NCBI RefSeq assembly: GCF_011758565.1
Contig: NZ_JAAMOX010000001.1
Location: 1,093,838 to 1,157,837, forward strand
Direction of reading: 5' to 3'
DNA: 64,000 nucleotides
From: Lysinibacter cavernae
GTDB lineage: Bacteria; Actinomycetota; Actinomycetes; Actinomycetales; Microbacteriaceae
The stretch's first letter is position 1. Each line of letters begins with the position of its first letter. Made by a program: the position numbers and the translations under genes. The notes under the pieces are model-generated. The model was not told the DNA's origin. It saw nothing but the letters and a program-made list of their open reading frames with translations, and made no database searches. This document shows positions 42,838 through 51,331 of the stretch, one piece after another.

Positions 42838-43860
42838 ATGAGACGGGTTGAGGCTCGCACCGGCGAGATCGTTGTCATCGACGCGCCCATCCCCACGCCG
42901 CTGCCACACGAGGTGCAGGTAGAGATGACCGTCACCGGGGTGTGCGGCTCTGACACGCACGCCGCGCACGGTCGCCACCCGTTTGTACCACTCCCCTACC
43001 TGCCTGGCCACGAGGTCGTTGGCATCGTGCGCGAGGTTGGCGCCGAGGTCACGGATGTTGCGGTCGGCGATCGCGTAACCGTCGAGCCGACCCTGCCCTG
43101 CTGGACCTGCAAAATGTGCACAACGGGGCGCAGTAACGTGTGCGAAAACCTGCAGTTCTTCGGCTGCGGCTACGAACAGGGCGGGATGGCCGAGTTCTTC
43201 ACGATTCCGGCAAACCGCATCCACCACATCCCTGACGGACTCACCGACCTGCAGGCCGCACTTATCGAGCCGCTCTCGACGCCGGTGCATGCCGTGCGCC
43301 TCTCTGGCGGGGTGAAAGACAAGGCCGTCGTCATTATTGGTTCTGGCACGATCGGGCTGCTCGTGCTTGCGGCGGTTCGTCATGCTGGGGCCAAGCGCAT
43401 CGTGGTGACCGACATGCTGCCAAGCAAGCTCGAACGCGCTTCTCGCCTCGGTGCGGATGCCGTAGTTCCTGCCGGTCAGCCGGATACGGTCGACCAGATC
43501 AAGGCCGCACTCGGCGAAAGCGCGGACGTGGTCTTCGACTGCGTGGCGATTCAATCCACGGTTGACCAAGCGATCGCCCTTGCGCAGAAGGCAGGCACCG
43601 TCATGATCGTTGGCGTGCCGGCCGCACCCGTCACGGTTCCCTTGCCACAGATCCAGGACCTGCAAATGCGCATCCAAGGTTCGGCGACGTATATGCCAGA
43701 GGATTACGCGGAATCCCTTCGCATTATCGAGTCGGGGCTCGTGACGGCTGAGGACTTCATCACGAGCCAGTACCCCCTTGAGCAGGTAGCAGATGCCTTT
43801 GCGGCGTCATCAGGCGGCGAAGAGGTCAAGGTTGTGCTGACGAGGGATGCCTCGGCCTAA
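42838..43860 (+). CDS. Zinc-dependent alcohol/polyol dehydrogenase (MDR), third
   Basis: A 340-residue MDR enzyme: C36, PGHEV, structural cysteines CWTCKMCTTGRSNVC, NAD fold GSGTIGLLVLAAV. ATG at 42838 is preferred over the overlapping GTG at 42808 because a strong AGGAG sits 5 bases before it. Last gene of the LacI operon; a 60-bp palindromic element follows. Confidence 0.9.
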   Translation: MRRVEARTGEIVVIDAPIPTPLPHEVQVEMTVTGVCGSDTHAAHGRHPFVPLPYLPGHEVVGIVREVGAEVTDVAVGDRVTVEPTLPCWTCKMCTTGRSNVCENLQFFGCGYEQGGMAEFFTIPANRIHHIPDGLTDLQAALIEPLSTPVHAVRLSGGVKDKAVVIIGSGTIGLLVLAAVRHAGAKRIVVTDMLPSKLERASRLGADAVVPAGQPDTVDQIKAALGESADVVFDCVAIQSTVDQAIALAQKAGTVMIVGVPAAPVTVPLPQIQDLQMRIQGSATYMPEDYAESLRIIESGLVTAEDFITSQYPLEQVADAFAASSGGEEVKVVLTRDASA

Positions 43861-43888
43861 GCTCCCCAGGTCGCACCTCTCACCCGCG

Positions 43889-43948
43889 ATCGAGGTCGCA
43901 AAACATGTCGCCTTTGCTCACAAACGCAGCATTTTTTGCGACCTCGAT
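43889..43948. repeat. Palindromic element, family B, copy 1 (probable terminator)
   Basis: ATCGAGGTCGCAAAA (43889-43903) and TTTTGCGACCTCGAT (43934-43948) form a perfect 15-bp outer stem. Total 60 bases, with the same length and outer sequence as the copy at 58891. Between convergent genes, so it likely ends both transcripts. Confidence 0.85.
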
Positions 43949-43968
43949 GAGGGGCGAGGGGCGAAGAG

Positions 43969-44709
43969 TTAGGATTTTTCGGCCATGCTCCACATCGTCC
44001 AGAGGGCCGTCCGCATGCGGCGCGGCTGCTCGAGCACGGTCTGCACCGCGAACCCAACGTCTGAGGGGCGCAAGAATTCCTCAAGCACCGGGTCGCCAGG
44101 GGTGCGACCGGTCCCGTGTGCAAAATTGGTGTCAACGGCGGCAGGGGCGATCACACTCACCCGGATGCCTCGCTCGCGAACCTCCCGATCGAGCGAGACC
44201 GCGAGGCCAACCTGCGAATACTTCGTTGCCGCGTAGACGGCTTCGTAGGCGTTGCCGGTGCCGAGGCCTGCGACCGAGGCGATGATGACGATGTCGCCCC
44301 CGCCAGGACGAGAGTCAAAATGTCGAACGACCGCGCGAATTGGCCAGATGGTTCCCAATGAGTTGGTATCGATCATCTGGGCGACCTGTTCGTCGCTCCA
44401 CTCGGTGATGCCGCCAAAGTATCCGATGCCAACGTTGGCGACGAGACTGTCGAGACGGCCAAATGCGGCGAGCGCGGTATCAACGAGGACGGACGAATCG
44501 TCGGGGTTTCGGACATCCATCGCGACGGTGGCGACTCGTTCGCTGCCCCACCGCGAGACGAGGCCATCGAGCGCGGCAGGGTTGATGTCTGCGGCGACGA
44601 TACTGGCCCCGGATTCGAGGAGCAGTTCGGCGGCGGCTTGCCCGATGCCAGAGCCAGCCCCTGTGATAGCAACAACGGTTTGGCTCAGACTGCGGCGTTC
44701 GGCTGGCAT
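43969..44709 (-). CDS. Short-chain dehydrogenase/reductase
   Basis: A 246-residue classical SDR. Cofactor motif TGAGSGIG at 16-23, catalytic S145, Y159 and K163 (YAATK), and NNAG variant ANVG. Substrate unknown; the setting within polyol genes suggests a polyol or ketose. It is divergent from the SorC regulator and converges on the third zinc dehydrogenase. Confidence 0.88.
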   Translation of the reverse strand: MPAERRSLSQTVVAITGAGSGIGQAAAELLLESGASIVAADINPAALDGLVSRWGSERVATVAMDVRNPDDSSVLVDTALAAFGRLDSLVANVGIGYFGGITEWSDEQVAQMIDTNSLGTIWPIRAVVRHFDSRPGGGDIVIIASVAGLGTGNAYEAVYAATKYSQVGLAVSLDREVRERGIRVSVIAPAAVDTNFAHGTGRTPGDPVLEEFLRPSDVGFAVQTVLEQPRRMRTALWTMWSMAEKS

Positions 44710-44775
44710 GTGATCTCCTCTGATCTGCTGATACGGATTGATTCTGCGAAGCGATGGGTCAGGTGTGATTGGAAA

Positions 44776-44797
44776 CGTCTGACAAAACGCTCAGACG
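44776..44797. promoter_or_regulatory. Inverted repeat upstream of the sorC -35
   Basis: CGTCTGA (44776-44782) and TCAGACG (44791-44797) are perfect inverted arms separated by 8 bases. They lie just upstream of the sorC -35, in the SDR-SorC shared region, and could be the SorC operator. Confidence 0.5.
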
Positions 44798-44801
44798 AGC
44801 A

Positions 44802-44830
44802 TTGACAGCTCATCCGAGCAAAGCTAGTCT
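44802..44830 (+). promoter_or_regulatory. Sigma-70-type promoter of the SorC regulator
   Basis: TTGACA (44802-44807), 17-base spacer, TAGTCT (44825-44830). This is a near-consensus promoter about 116 bases before the start codon. Confidence 0.72.
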
Positions 44831-44946
44831 GCTGGGAGCGCCACAGGATGTCAAGCAATCACATCAACGACACCGTGCGGCACCATTGCGATCGATGGCC
44901 AGCAGACTCGGCACGATCGTCACCGCCAACCACGACGAGATGAGCC

Positions 44947-45969
44947 ATGGCACGACAGGAACGCTTTACGTCACTCACGACGGCAATGATGGCCAGGCGC
45001 TACTACCTTGAGGGCGCAACAAAAAACCAGATCGCTCAAGAGTTTGGCGTGTCACGATTCAAAGTTGCGAGGCAACTCGACCTTGCTCTGCAGTCAGGCA
45101 TTGTCACCATCACCATCGCGGCCCCTCCCGGCGTCAACACCGACCTTTCGGCACGGCTCGCGGCGGCAACCGGCCTCCGCCAAGCCATCGTTGTGCAGAC
45201 TCCGGGCAGCGTGACCGAACTCACCGCCGCGCTCGGCTCGGCAACCGCAACGCTGCTCGCCGACACGCTCGACGAGGATGACGTGCTCGGCATCACCTGG
45301 GGCGCAACCCTCAGCGCACTCGTTGAGGCGCTACCAGAGCTTCCCCCATTCACGGCCGTTCAGCTGGCAGGTTCGCTGTCGGGGATGGCACTGACGTACA
45401 ACGCTCCCGACCTGCTGCGTCGCATCCAGCAGCGAACTCATGGACAGGTGTTCCCCCTGCACGCGCCGCTTGTGCTCGGCTCTGCGGCCGCTGCACAGGC
45501 GTTTCTCGCTGACCCTGAGCCACAACACACCTTCAGCCAGTTTGGCAAGCTTACGCACGCAGTCGTTGGGGTTGGTTCCTGGCTGCAGGCACCAGAGCTC
45601 GGTGGTACGTCGTCCCTCGTCCAGTCGCTCACGGCCGAAGACTTTGCCAGATTTGAGCAGCTGGATGCCAAGGCCGACATCGCGGCAAACGTTTTTAACT
45701 CGGCCGGCGCACTCGTACAACCAGGCGATTTCGCCAACCGCTCAGTCGGCATCACCGCAGCGCAGCTTCGCGCGGTGCCAGATGTCATTGCGGTTGCGGG
45801 CGGCGAGGCAAAAGCCGAAGCAATCGCCGCGGTACTGCGAAGCGGCATCATCCACCGCTTAGTCACCGACGAGGATGCCGCACTCGCGATCATCCGCCTG
45901 CTCGACGCACCAACAAAGCGGGCCATCGTTGCAAGCACCACCAACACACAATCTCACAATCCCGCATAG
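44947..45969 (+). CDS. SorC/DeoR-family sugar-binding regulator
   Basis: A 340-residue SorC-type regulator: helix-turn-helix at about 23-48 (GATKNQIAQEFGVSRFKVARQLDLAL), then a sugar-phosphate-binding domain of phosphosugar isomerase fold with GITWGATLSALV and VVGVGSW. It is followed by the FSA-type aldolase (30 bases) and a PfkB kinase on the same strand, likely one regulon. Effectors of the family are phosphorylated sugars. Confidence 0.9.
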   Translation: MARQERFTSLTTAMMARRYYLEGATKNQIAQEFGVSRFKVARQLDLALQSGIVTITIAAPPGVNTDLSARLAAATGLRQAIVVQTPGSVTELTAALGSATATLLADTLDEDDVLGITWGATLSALVEALPELPPFTAVQLAGSLSGMALTYNAPDLLRRIQQRTHGQVFPLHAPLVLGSAAAAQAFLADPEPQHTFSQFGKLTHAVVGVGSWLQAPELGGTSSLVQSLTAEDFARFEQLDAKADIAANVFNSAGALVQPGDFANRSVGITAAQLRAVPDVIAVAGGEAKAEAIAAVLRSGIIHRLVTDEDAALAIIRLLDAPTKRAIVASTTNTQSHNPA

Positions 45970-45999
45970 GTCAACACCCAACACGACAGGAGCATCACC

Positions 46000-46653
46000 A
46001 TGCTGAACTTCTACATCGACACCGCCCTCCGCGAAAAGGCCGAGCCCCTTTTGCAGTCCGGCCAGGTCATGGGGCTCACGACCAACCCGACCATCCTCGA
46101 GCGGGGCGGGCAGACGCTTGCCGACCTCCCCTCAATTTACGAGTGGGCAACCGCGGCTGGCGCGCGCGAGGTGTTCTTCCAAACGTATGGCGACACTGCC
46201 AACGAGCTCGTCGAGAACGGGCGCCGCCTCCACGGCATCGGCGAACGCAGTGTGATCAAGGTCGCCGCAAATAGGGCTGGGTTCGAGGCAACAGCCGCTC
46301 TTCGGGCGCTTGGCATCCCCGTGCTCGTGACGGCGGTCTACAACGCCGTGCAGGCTACGCTCGCCACCTCGCTCAACGCCGAATACATTGCGCCCTACTT
46401 CGGCAGGATGAACGACCAGGGCCGTCCAGCCTTCGACGAAATCCTGCGGATGCAGCAGGTCATCGAGGCTTCGGGGAGCGAAACACGGCTGCTCGTGGCA
46501 AGCCTCCGATCGCCACAGGATATTGTGTCATTGAGCGAACAGGGCGTCACTCACTACGCTATTCCAGTACCCGTCTTTGAGAACCTCTACACGGAACCCC
46601 TCACCGACGGTGCCATAACCGATTTTGACGCCGCCATCACCAGGCTTGGATAA
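46000..46653 (+). CDS. Fructose-6-phosphate aldolase/transaldolase-like protein
   Basis: A 217-residue class I aldolase of the FSA/TalC type. Schiff-base lysine K87 in VIKVAA; TTNPTI, VTAVYNAVQA and APYFGRMND match the family. It cleaves a ketose-phosphate to dihydroxyacetone or a similar triose plus glyceraldehyde-3-phosphate, or acts as a transaldolase. Length equals FSA (about 220), shorter than typical transaldolase. Between SorC and a PfkB kinase. Confidence 0.88.
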   Translation: MLNFYIDTALREKAEPLLQSGQVMGLTTNPTILERGGQTLADLPSIYEWATAAGAREVFFQTYGDTANELVENGRRLHGIGERSVIKVAANRAGFEATAALRALGIPVLVTAVYNAVQATLATSLNAEYIAPYFGRMNDQGRPAFDEILRMQQVIEASGSETRLLVASLRSPQDIVSLSEQGVTHYAIPVPVFENLYTEPLTDGAITDFDAAITRLG

Positions 46654-46683
46654 CACCGGGCCATAGTTAGGACCGACGCCGCT

Positions 46684-47706
46684 ATGAGCAGCAACGAACA
46701 CCACACGAGCACGCCGGCCAAGAACGCAGCCTCAACAGATGCCCACATTATGGTGGCTGGCGAGGCGCTCATCGATCTCATCGGTCAACGCGACGGTTCA
46801 TACCTGCCAGTTGCGGGTGGGTCAGCGCTCAACGTTGCCGTTGCGCTGGCCAAGCTTGACGCCCCCGTCGAATTCTTGACCAGGCTCAGCAACGACGCGA
46901 TGTCTCGCCCCATCCGCAGCAAGCTCGAAGACAACGGGGTTGGACTCACCCATGCGGTGGATGTGCCAAACCAGACCACACTCGCCGTTGCGAGCCTCAG
47001 CGAATCCGGCAGCGCCTCCTACAGCTTCTACGTCAACGGCACGGCCGACACAACGTGGGAGTCGGCTGACCAGCCATCGCCAGAGGTATCCCCCGTTGCC
47101 CTCCATATCGGGTCGTTTTCGCTTTCACTTGAGACGGGCGCAACCATCCTCCCCGACTATGCCGCCAAGCTCTATGCCGCCGGCCGAACCACGGTCACGT
47201 TCGATCCGAACATCAGGCTCGGAATGGGCCCAACCCCAGAACAAGAGGCGGCGCGGGTCCTCCGTCAGATTCCAACGACGCATATTGTGAAGGCAAGCGA
47301 CGAAGACCTCGAATCGCTCTATCCAGACCGTTCCCCCGAGGATGTTCTGCGCTCGTTTACCGCCGAGTTCGGCGTCCACGCCGTGCTCACTCGCGGCGCA
47401 AACGGCGTATTCTCGGTTCGCCCAAACGGCACGGAGTTCTCGGTCGAGACACGGCCAGCGCATCCGCTTATTGACACGGTTGGAGCGGGCGATACCTTCT
47501 GGGGCGGGATGCTCTCGCAGCTGTTCGACCGTGGCGCCCTCGGCGGCTCTGCCGAGCAGTCACCATCCGAACGACTCGCGGCACTCAGCGACGACGACTG
47601 GGTCGAGTCCCTCCGCTACGCGGGAACCGCGGCTTCGCTCGTATGCGAGCGCGCCGGCGCGCAGCCGCCAACACGCGCAGAGGTAGCGGCCGCCGCATCG
47701 GACTAA
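46684..47706 (+). CDS. PfkB-family fructokinase-like carbohydrate kinase
   Basis: A 340-residue PfkB kinase with a 20-residue polar N-terminal extension. GGSALNVAVALAKL near 38-52 and DTVGAGDTFWGG with the catalytic D270. Closest pattern is fructokinase (ketohexose to ketohexose-6-phosphate). With the FSA-type aldolase upstream this would feed the cleavage step. It converges on the class II aldolase gene. Confidence 0.87.
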   Translation: MSSNEHHTSTPAKNAASTDAHIMVAGEALIDLIGQRDGSYLPVAGGSALNVAVALAKLDAPVEFLTRLSNDAMSRPIRSKLEDNGVGLTHAVDVPNQTTLAVASLSESGSASYSFYVNGTADTTWESADQPSPEVSPVALHIGSFSLSLETGATILPDYAAKLYAAGRTTVTFDPNIRLGMGPTPEQEAARVLRQIPTTHIVKASDEDLESLYPDRSPEDVLRSFTAEFGVHAVLTRGANGVFSVRPNGTEFSVETRPAHPLIDTVGAGDTFWGGMLSQLFDRGALGGSAEQSPSERLAALSDDDWVESLRYAGTAASLVCERAGAQPPTRAEVAAAASD

Positions 47707-47784
47707 GTCCCGGTGCATCGACCCGACCATGCCTGCGCTTACAACGATAGGCATACGTGCGTCATACGGATGAGGGTCTACGAC

Positions 47785-48609
47785 CTAGGACCCGCTGATC
47801 AGGCGAACAAGGCGCGCAACTTCGGTCTCAACCACATCGCGTGCCGCGCCGAGGTATTTGCGGGTGTCGACCATGGTTGGGTTTGCGTCAAGCGTTGCCC
47901 TGACAGACTCGGTGAACAACACGTTGAGATGGGTGGCAATATTCACCTTGCGCATCCCGCGCTCGACCGCGTGCCGGATGTCTGCATCACTGACCCCGCT
48001 GGAACCGTGCAGCACAAGCGGAACGGGAACGGCATCCGCAAGTGAGCGGATGAGTTCGAAGTCGAGGCTTGCGCTACGGGAGGTCATCGCGTGTGAGCTT
48101 CCAACGGCGACGGCGAGGCCGTTCACGCCGGTCTGCGCAACAAATTCGGATGCCTCGGCAACATCGGTCCGCACGCCAGGCGCGTGCGCGCCATCCTTGC
48201 CACCAATCTCGCCAAGTTCAGCCTCAAGCCAGACCCCAAGCTGGGCAGCCTCCCCCGCAATTGCCCTCGTGCGCGCGACGTTATCGGCATACGAGAGCTT
48301 CGAGGCATCAAACATGACCGAGGTGAAGCCAAGCTCGAACGCCTCGGCGACCAGTGACTCGCTTTCGGCGTGATCAAGATGCACCGCAACATCAACTGAT
48401 GCTGCGCGAGCAACCGCAAGCGTCGCCGCCGCAATGGGGGCGAGCGCCCCGTGATACTTGACGGCATTCTCGGAAATCTGCAGAACAACGGGCAGCCCCG
48501 CCGCCTCGGCACCGGCGACGATGGCTTCGGCGTGCTCCAGCTGGATCACGTTGAAGGCAGCCGTTGCTGGCACCGCCTGCAGGATAATGTCGGTTGAAAC
48601 GAGTGGCAC
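47785..48609 (-). CDS. Class II fructose/tagatose-bisphosphate aldolase
   Basis: A 274-residue zinc aldolase of the KbaY/GatY/FbaA type. Zinc ligands H80 in VHLDHAE, H in VGSSHAM and in LHGSSGV; NVATH-like NIATHLNV near the end. It splits ketose-1,6-bisphosphates to dihydroxyacetone phosphate and glyceraldehyde-3-phosphate. The GTG at 48609 is chosen because AAAGGA sits 7 bases before it. It is co-transcribed with the DeoR gene upstream (about 70 bases) and divergent from the ABC operon. Confidence 0.87.
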   Translation of the reverse strand: MPLVSTDIILQAVPATAAFNVIQLEHAEAIVAGAEAAGLPVVLQISENAVKYHGALAPIAAATLAVARAASVDVAVHLDHAESESLVAEAFELGFTSVMFDASKLSYADNVARTRAIAGEAAQLGVWLEAELGEIGGKDGAHAPGVRTDVAEASEFVAQTGVNGLAVAVGSSHAMTSRSASLDFELIRSLADAVPVPLVLHGSSGVSDADIRHAVERGMRKVNIATHLNVLFTESVRATLDANPTMVDTRKYLGAARDVVETEVARLVRLISGS

Positions 48610-48678
48610 TGACGGTTCCTTTCGGTTGCCGGGCTCCAATGCCCGGGCTTCTGGATACTCAGGGTTCTTGGCTGCGCG

Positions 48679-49443
48679 TTAAACGACCACGAGGTCAGGG
48701 CCTGCCGCGCCGAGCCGATCAACCTGGGCGGAATCCGCCCCGCTGTCGGTCACGATCATGTCGAGCTCGTCAACGTCGGCGACGTGACAGAACGAGGCGA
48801 GCCCAATTTTGGTTGAGGTGAGGGCGAGGATGCGGCGCCGACCGCTCAGCAGCATGGCACGTTTGACCTCTGCTTCGTCAGGGATCGTGGTGGTCACGCC
48901 GTGTTCGAGCGTCAGGCCGTTGCCTCCGATGATGGCGAGGTCAACGTTCAGGGTGGCGATGCGCTGCCGAGTCCATTCGTCGACGGCCCCCTGCGTAAGG
49001 TTGCGAACCCGTCCCGGCAGCGCAAGTACCGTCAGCCGAGGCTTTGCGGCAAGCACCTGAACGGCGGCAAGGTTGTTGGTCACAACGATGAGGTCCCTGT
49101 CGTCGGGAAAGTGCTGAGCGATGGTGAGCGTGAGTGAGCCAGAGTCAAGCAGCACAACGCCGTCGGAGGGAAGCTCCTGCATGACGCGCGTGGCGATGCG
49201 GTTTTTCTCCGGCAGTTCGCTGAGCTGCCGCTGCGCAAGAGCCAACTCAAACGGTGCGCTTCTTGTGAGCTGGGCGCCCCCGTGTTTGCGGCTCAAGAGG
49301 CCCTGCCGTTCGAGGACCGCAAGATCCCTTCGAATCGTCTCGGGGGTGACATTGAGCTGGGCGCTCACGAGGGCAACAGAAATCTCGCCGTTGCCAGCCT
49401 GTGCGCTGGCAACGATCGCGGCTTGCCGTTCTGCAGGGTACAT
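48679..49443 (-). CDS. DeoR-family transcriptional regulator
   Basis: A 254-residue DeoR regulator: N-terminal helix-turn-helix (ISVALVSAQLNVTPETIRRDLAVLERQGLLSRKHGGA) and a C-terminal sugar-phosphate-sensing domain with VLLDSGSLTL and LAIIGGNGLT. It is divergent from the ABC transporter operon and precedes the aldolase gene; likely controls both through the region 49560-49800. Confidence 0.92.
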   Translation of the reverse strand: MYPAERQAAIVASAQAGNGEISVALVSAQLNVTPETIRRDLAVLERQGLLSRKHGGAQLTRSAPFELALAQRQLSELPEKNRIATRVMQELPSDGVVLLDSGSLTLTIAQHFPDDRDLIVVTNNLAAVQVLAAKPRLTVLALPGRVRNLTQGAVDEWTRQRIATLNVDLAIIGGNGLTLEHGVTTTIPDEAEVKRAMLLSGRRRILALTSTKIGLASFCHVADVDELDMIVTDSGADSAQVDRLGAAGPDLVVV

Positions 49444-49490
49444 AACTCTACTTCGCTGTATCTGTTTACTGGGGCATCCCCCAGCCTAAT

Positions 49491-49560
49491 CCTGCATCTA
49501 TTTGCGAGTTTCTGTTCGAAAATCCGCACAAACGGACAGAAAGTCACAAATAGATGCAGG
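49491..49560. repeat. Palindromic element, family A, copy 2
   Basis: CCTGCATCTATTTG (49491-49504) mirrors CAAATAGATGCAGG (49547-49560). The 70-base element equals the 38725-38794 core in length and outer sequence; its inner TTTCTGT/ACAGAAA arms also pair. It lies in the DeoR-ABC divergent gap (49444-49799), whose remaining bases hold promoters and a further inverted repeat. Confidence 0.85.
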
Positions 49561-49715
49561 TTCTGTTTTTGGGGGTGGCGGGCGTATATGTGCCTGGATT
49601 GTGGTCATTAGCGTAGCATCGCCCGGGATAAATCGCCCGAGTCTGTGTTTTTATCCACCAGAAAGTCGATCAAATCAACAAAGTATGGTTACGATAGCAT
49701 CACAAACCCACATTT

Positions 49716-49748
49716 ATGATTGCCAAACAAACCCGAACGGGCGATCAT
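49716..49748. promoter_or_regulatory. Candidate DeoR operator before the ABC operon
   Basis: ATGATTGCC (49716-49724) and GGCGATCAT (49740-49748) form an inverted repeat with one mismatch and a 15-base spacer, about 50 bases before the binding-protein start. A possible -10 (TACGAT, 49690-49695) lies upstream. Confidence 0.45.
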
Positions 49749-49799
49749 TGGTTCTCATAGAAGGTCCACAAGGACGTGTTACCAATTGAAAGGTATGAG

Positions 49800-51179
49800 A
49801 TGACGATGTCTTATTCCCCGAAAAAGCGGGCAACCAAGCAGATTCTGCTTGGCGCTGCGATGCTTTCCTCGGCGGCCCTCGTGCTCACCGGCTGCTCAGG
49901 CGCCGGCGGAGCCACCGGTGGAGGTTCATCAGACGAGAAGGTCACCCTGACCCTCGCAACGGTGAACAACCCCCAGATGAAGGACATGGAAGAACTCAAG
50001 AAAAACTTCGAGGACGACCACCCCAACATCACCGTCAACTTCATCCAAATGGAAGAAAACGACCTGCGCGACGCAGTTACCAAGGATGTGGCAACCAAGG
50101 GCGGCCAGTACGACATCGTCACGGTTGGCAGCTACGAGGTTCCGATCTGGGGCCAGAACGACTGGCTCGTTGACATGACCAAGCTGGCAAGCGACGACGA
50201 GGGATACGACGTCGACGACATCCTGCCTCCCGTCCGCGAAATGCTCACGGTCGACGACAGCCTCTACGCTGTTCCGTTCTACGGCGAGTCCTCGTTCCTC
50301 ATGTACAACAAGGACATTTTTGCTGCGGCAGGCATCACCATGCCGGAGAACCCAACCTGGCAGCAGGTTGGCGAATACGCCCGCCAGCTCAAGACCGACG
50401 ACGTCAACGGCATCTGTCTCCGCGGCAAGCCAGGTTGGGGCGAGCTCTTTGCCCCGCTGACCACAGTTGTCCAGACATTTGGCGGCAACTGGTTCGACGA
50501 GGACTGGAACGCAACCGTCGACGACGCCAAGTTCAACGAGGCCGTCACGTTCTACACCGATCTGGTGAAGGATGCCGGCGAGGCTGACCCGGTATCCACA
50601 GGCTTCACCGAGTGCCTCAACCTCTTCACCCAGGGCAAGACGGCCATGTGGTACGACGCAACCTCTGCCGCCGGCTCGGTCGAGTCGCCTGAGCTGAGCG
50701 ATGTTGCCGGCAAGGTTGGCTACGTGCACGCTCCCGTGGTTGAGACCAAGGAATCCGGATGGCTGTGGTCGTGGAACCTCGCTATCCCGAAGACCTCCAA
50801 GAACCAGGATGCCGCGTGGGAGTTCGTCAGCTGGGCCACCAGCAAAGACTACATCGACCTCGTTGGTAACGAGCTCGGCTGGAGCCGCGTACCACCGGGA
50901 TCGCGCACCTCGACCTACGAAATCCCCGAGTACCAGGAAGAGGCCGCAGCCTTCGCCGGTATCACGAAGGACATCATGGGCTCGGTCAACCCGAAGCAGC
51001 CAGGTGTGAACCCGCAGCCGTGGGTTGGCATCCAGTATGTGACCATCCCAGAGTTCCAAGACCTCGGTAACAGCGTCTCGCAGGACATCGCCGATGTCTT
51101 TGCCGGCCGCGACACGGTCGACAACGTACTCAAGAAGGGCCAGACGCTTGCCGAGAAGGCTGGCGAGGCTCAGAAGTAA
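49800..51179 (+). CDS. ABC sugar/polyol-binding lipoprotein
   Basis: A 459-residue solute-binding protein. The N-terminus is a lipoprotein signal with lipobox LTGC ending at C32; the mature part is a family 1 sugar-binding protein (VTLTLATVNNPQMKDMEELKKNFE, YAVPFYGESSFLMYNKDIF, WSWNLAIPKTSKNQDAAWEFVSW). It resembles the SmoE/MtlE sorbitol-mannitol binding proteins. Start ATG at 49800 has AAAGG upstream. Two hairpins follow its stop before the permease genes. Confidence 0.92.
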   Translation: MTMSYSPKKRATKQILLGAAMLSSAALVLTGCSGAGGATGGGSSDEKVTLTLATVNNPQMKDMEELKKNFEDDHPNITVNFIQMEENDLRDAVTKDVATKGGQYDIVTVGSYEVPIWGQNDWLVDMTKLASDDEGYDVDDILPPVREMLTVDDSLYAVPFYGESSFLMYNKDIFAAAGITMPENPTWQQVGEYARQLKTDDVNGICLRGKPGWGELFAPLTTVVQTFGGNWFDEDWNATVDDAKFNEAVTFYTDLVKDAGEADPVSTGFTECLNLFTQGKTAMWYDATSAAGSVESPELSDVAGKVGYVHAPVVETKESGWLWSWNLAIPKTSKNQDAAWEFVSWATSKDYIDLVGNELGWSRVPPGSRTSTYEIPEYQEEAAAFAGITKDIMGSVNPKQPGVNPQPWVGIQYVTIPEFQDLGNSVSQDIADVFAGRDTVDNVLKKGQTLAEKAGEAQK

Positions 51180-51186
51180 CACCAAC

Positions 51187-51244
51187 GAAGAACCTTGACG
51201 GTTCTTCACCGCGGGTCGGTCGCACACACGTGCGGCCGACCCGC
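51187..51244 (+). other. Tandem stem-loops between binding-protein and permease genes
   Basis: GAAGAACC/GGTTCTTC (51187-51207) is a perfect 8-bp stem with a 5-base loop. A second stem at 51211-51224 with 51231-51244 pairs 14 bp with one wobble. Such paired hairpins after a binding-protein gene usually stabilise its mRNA and cut read-through into the permeases. Confidence 0.75.
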
Positions 51245-51331
51245 ACCCAACGCCCGGGCCAACGGCAGCCGACGGCTCCAGGCCCTCCCACTGTCCCGGT
51301 ATTTTTCCGACAGCAGAAAGTAATAAGCGAC

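Noticed and set aside
47707-47784. Terminator between the PfkB and class II aldolase genes
   Set aside because: Only a 5-bp GGGTC/GACCC stem with a 10-base loop is visible; not enough to support a terminator.
49929-51227. 432-residue minus-strand frame
   Set aside because: Antisense shadow of the binding-protein gene with its lipobox and family motifs.
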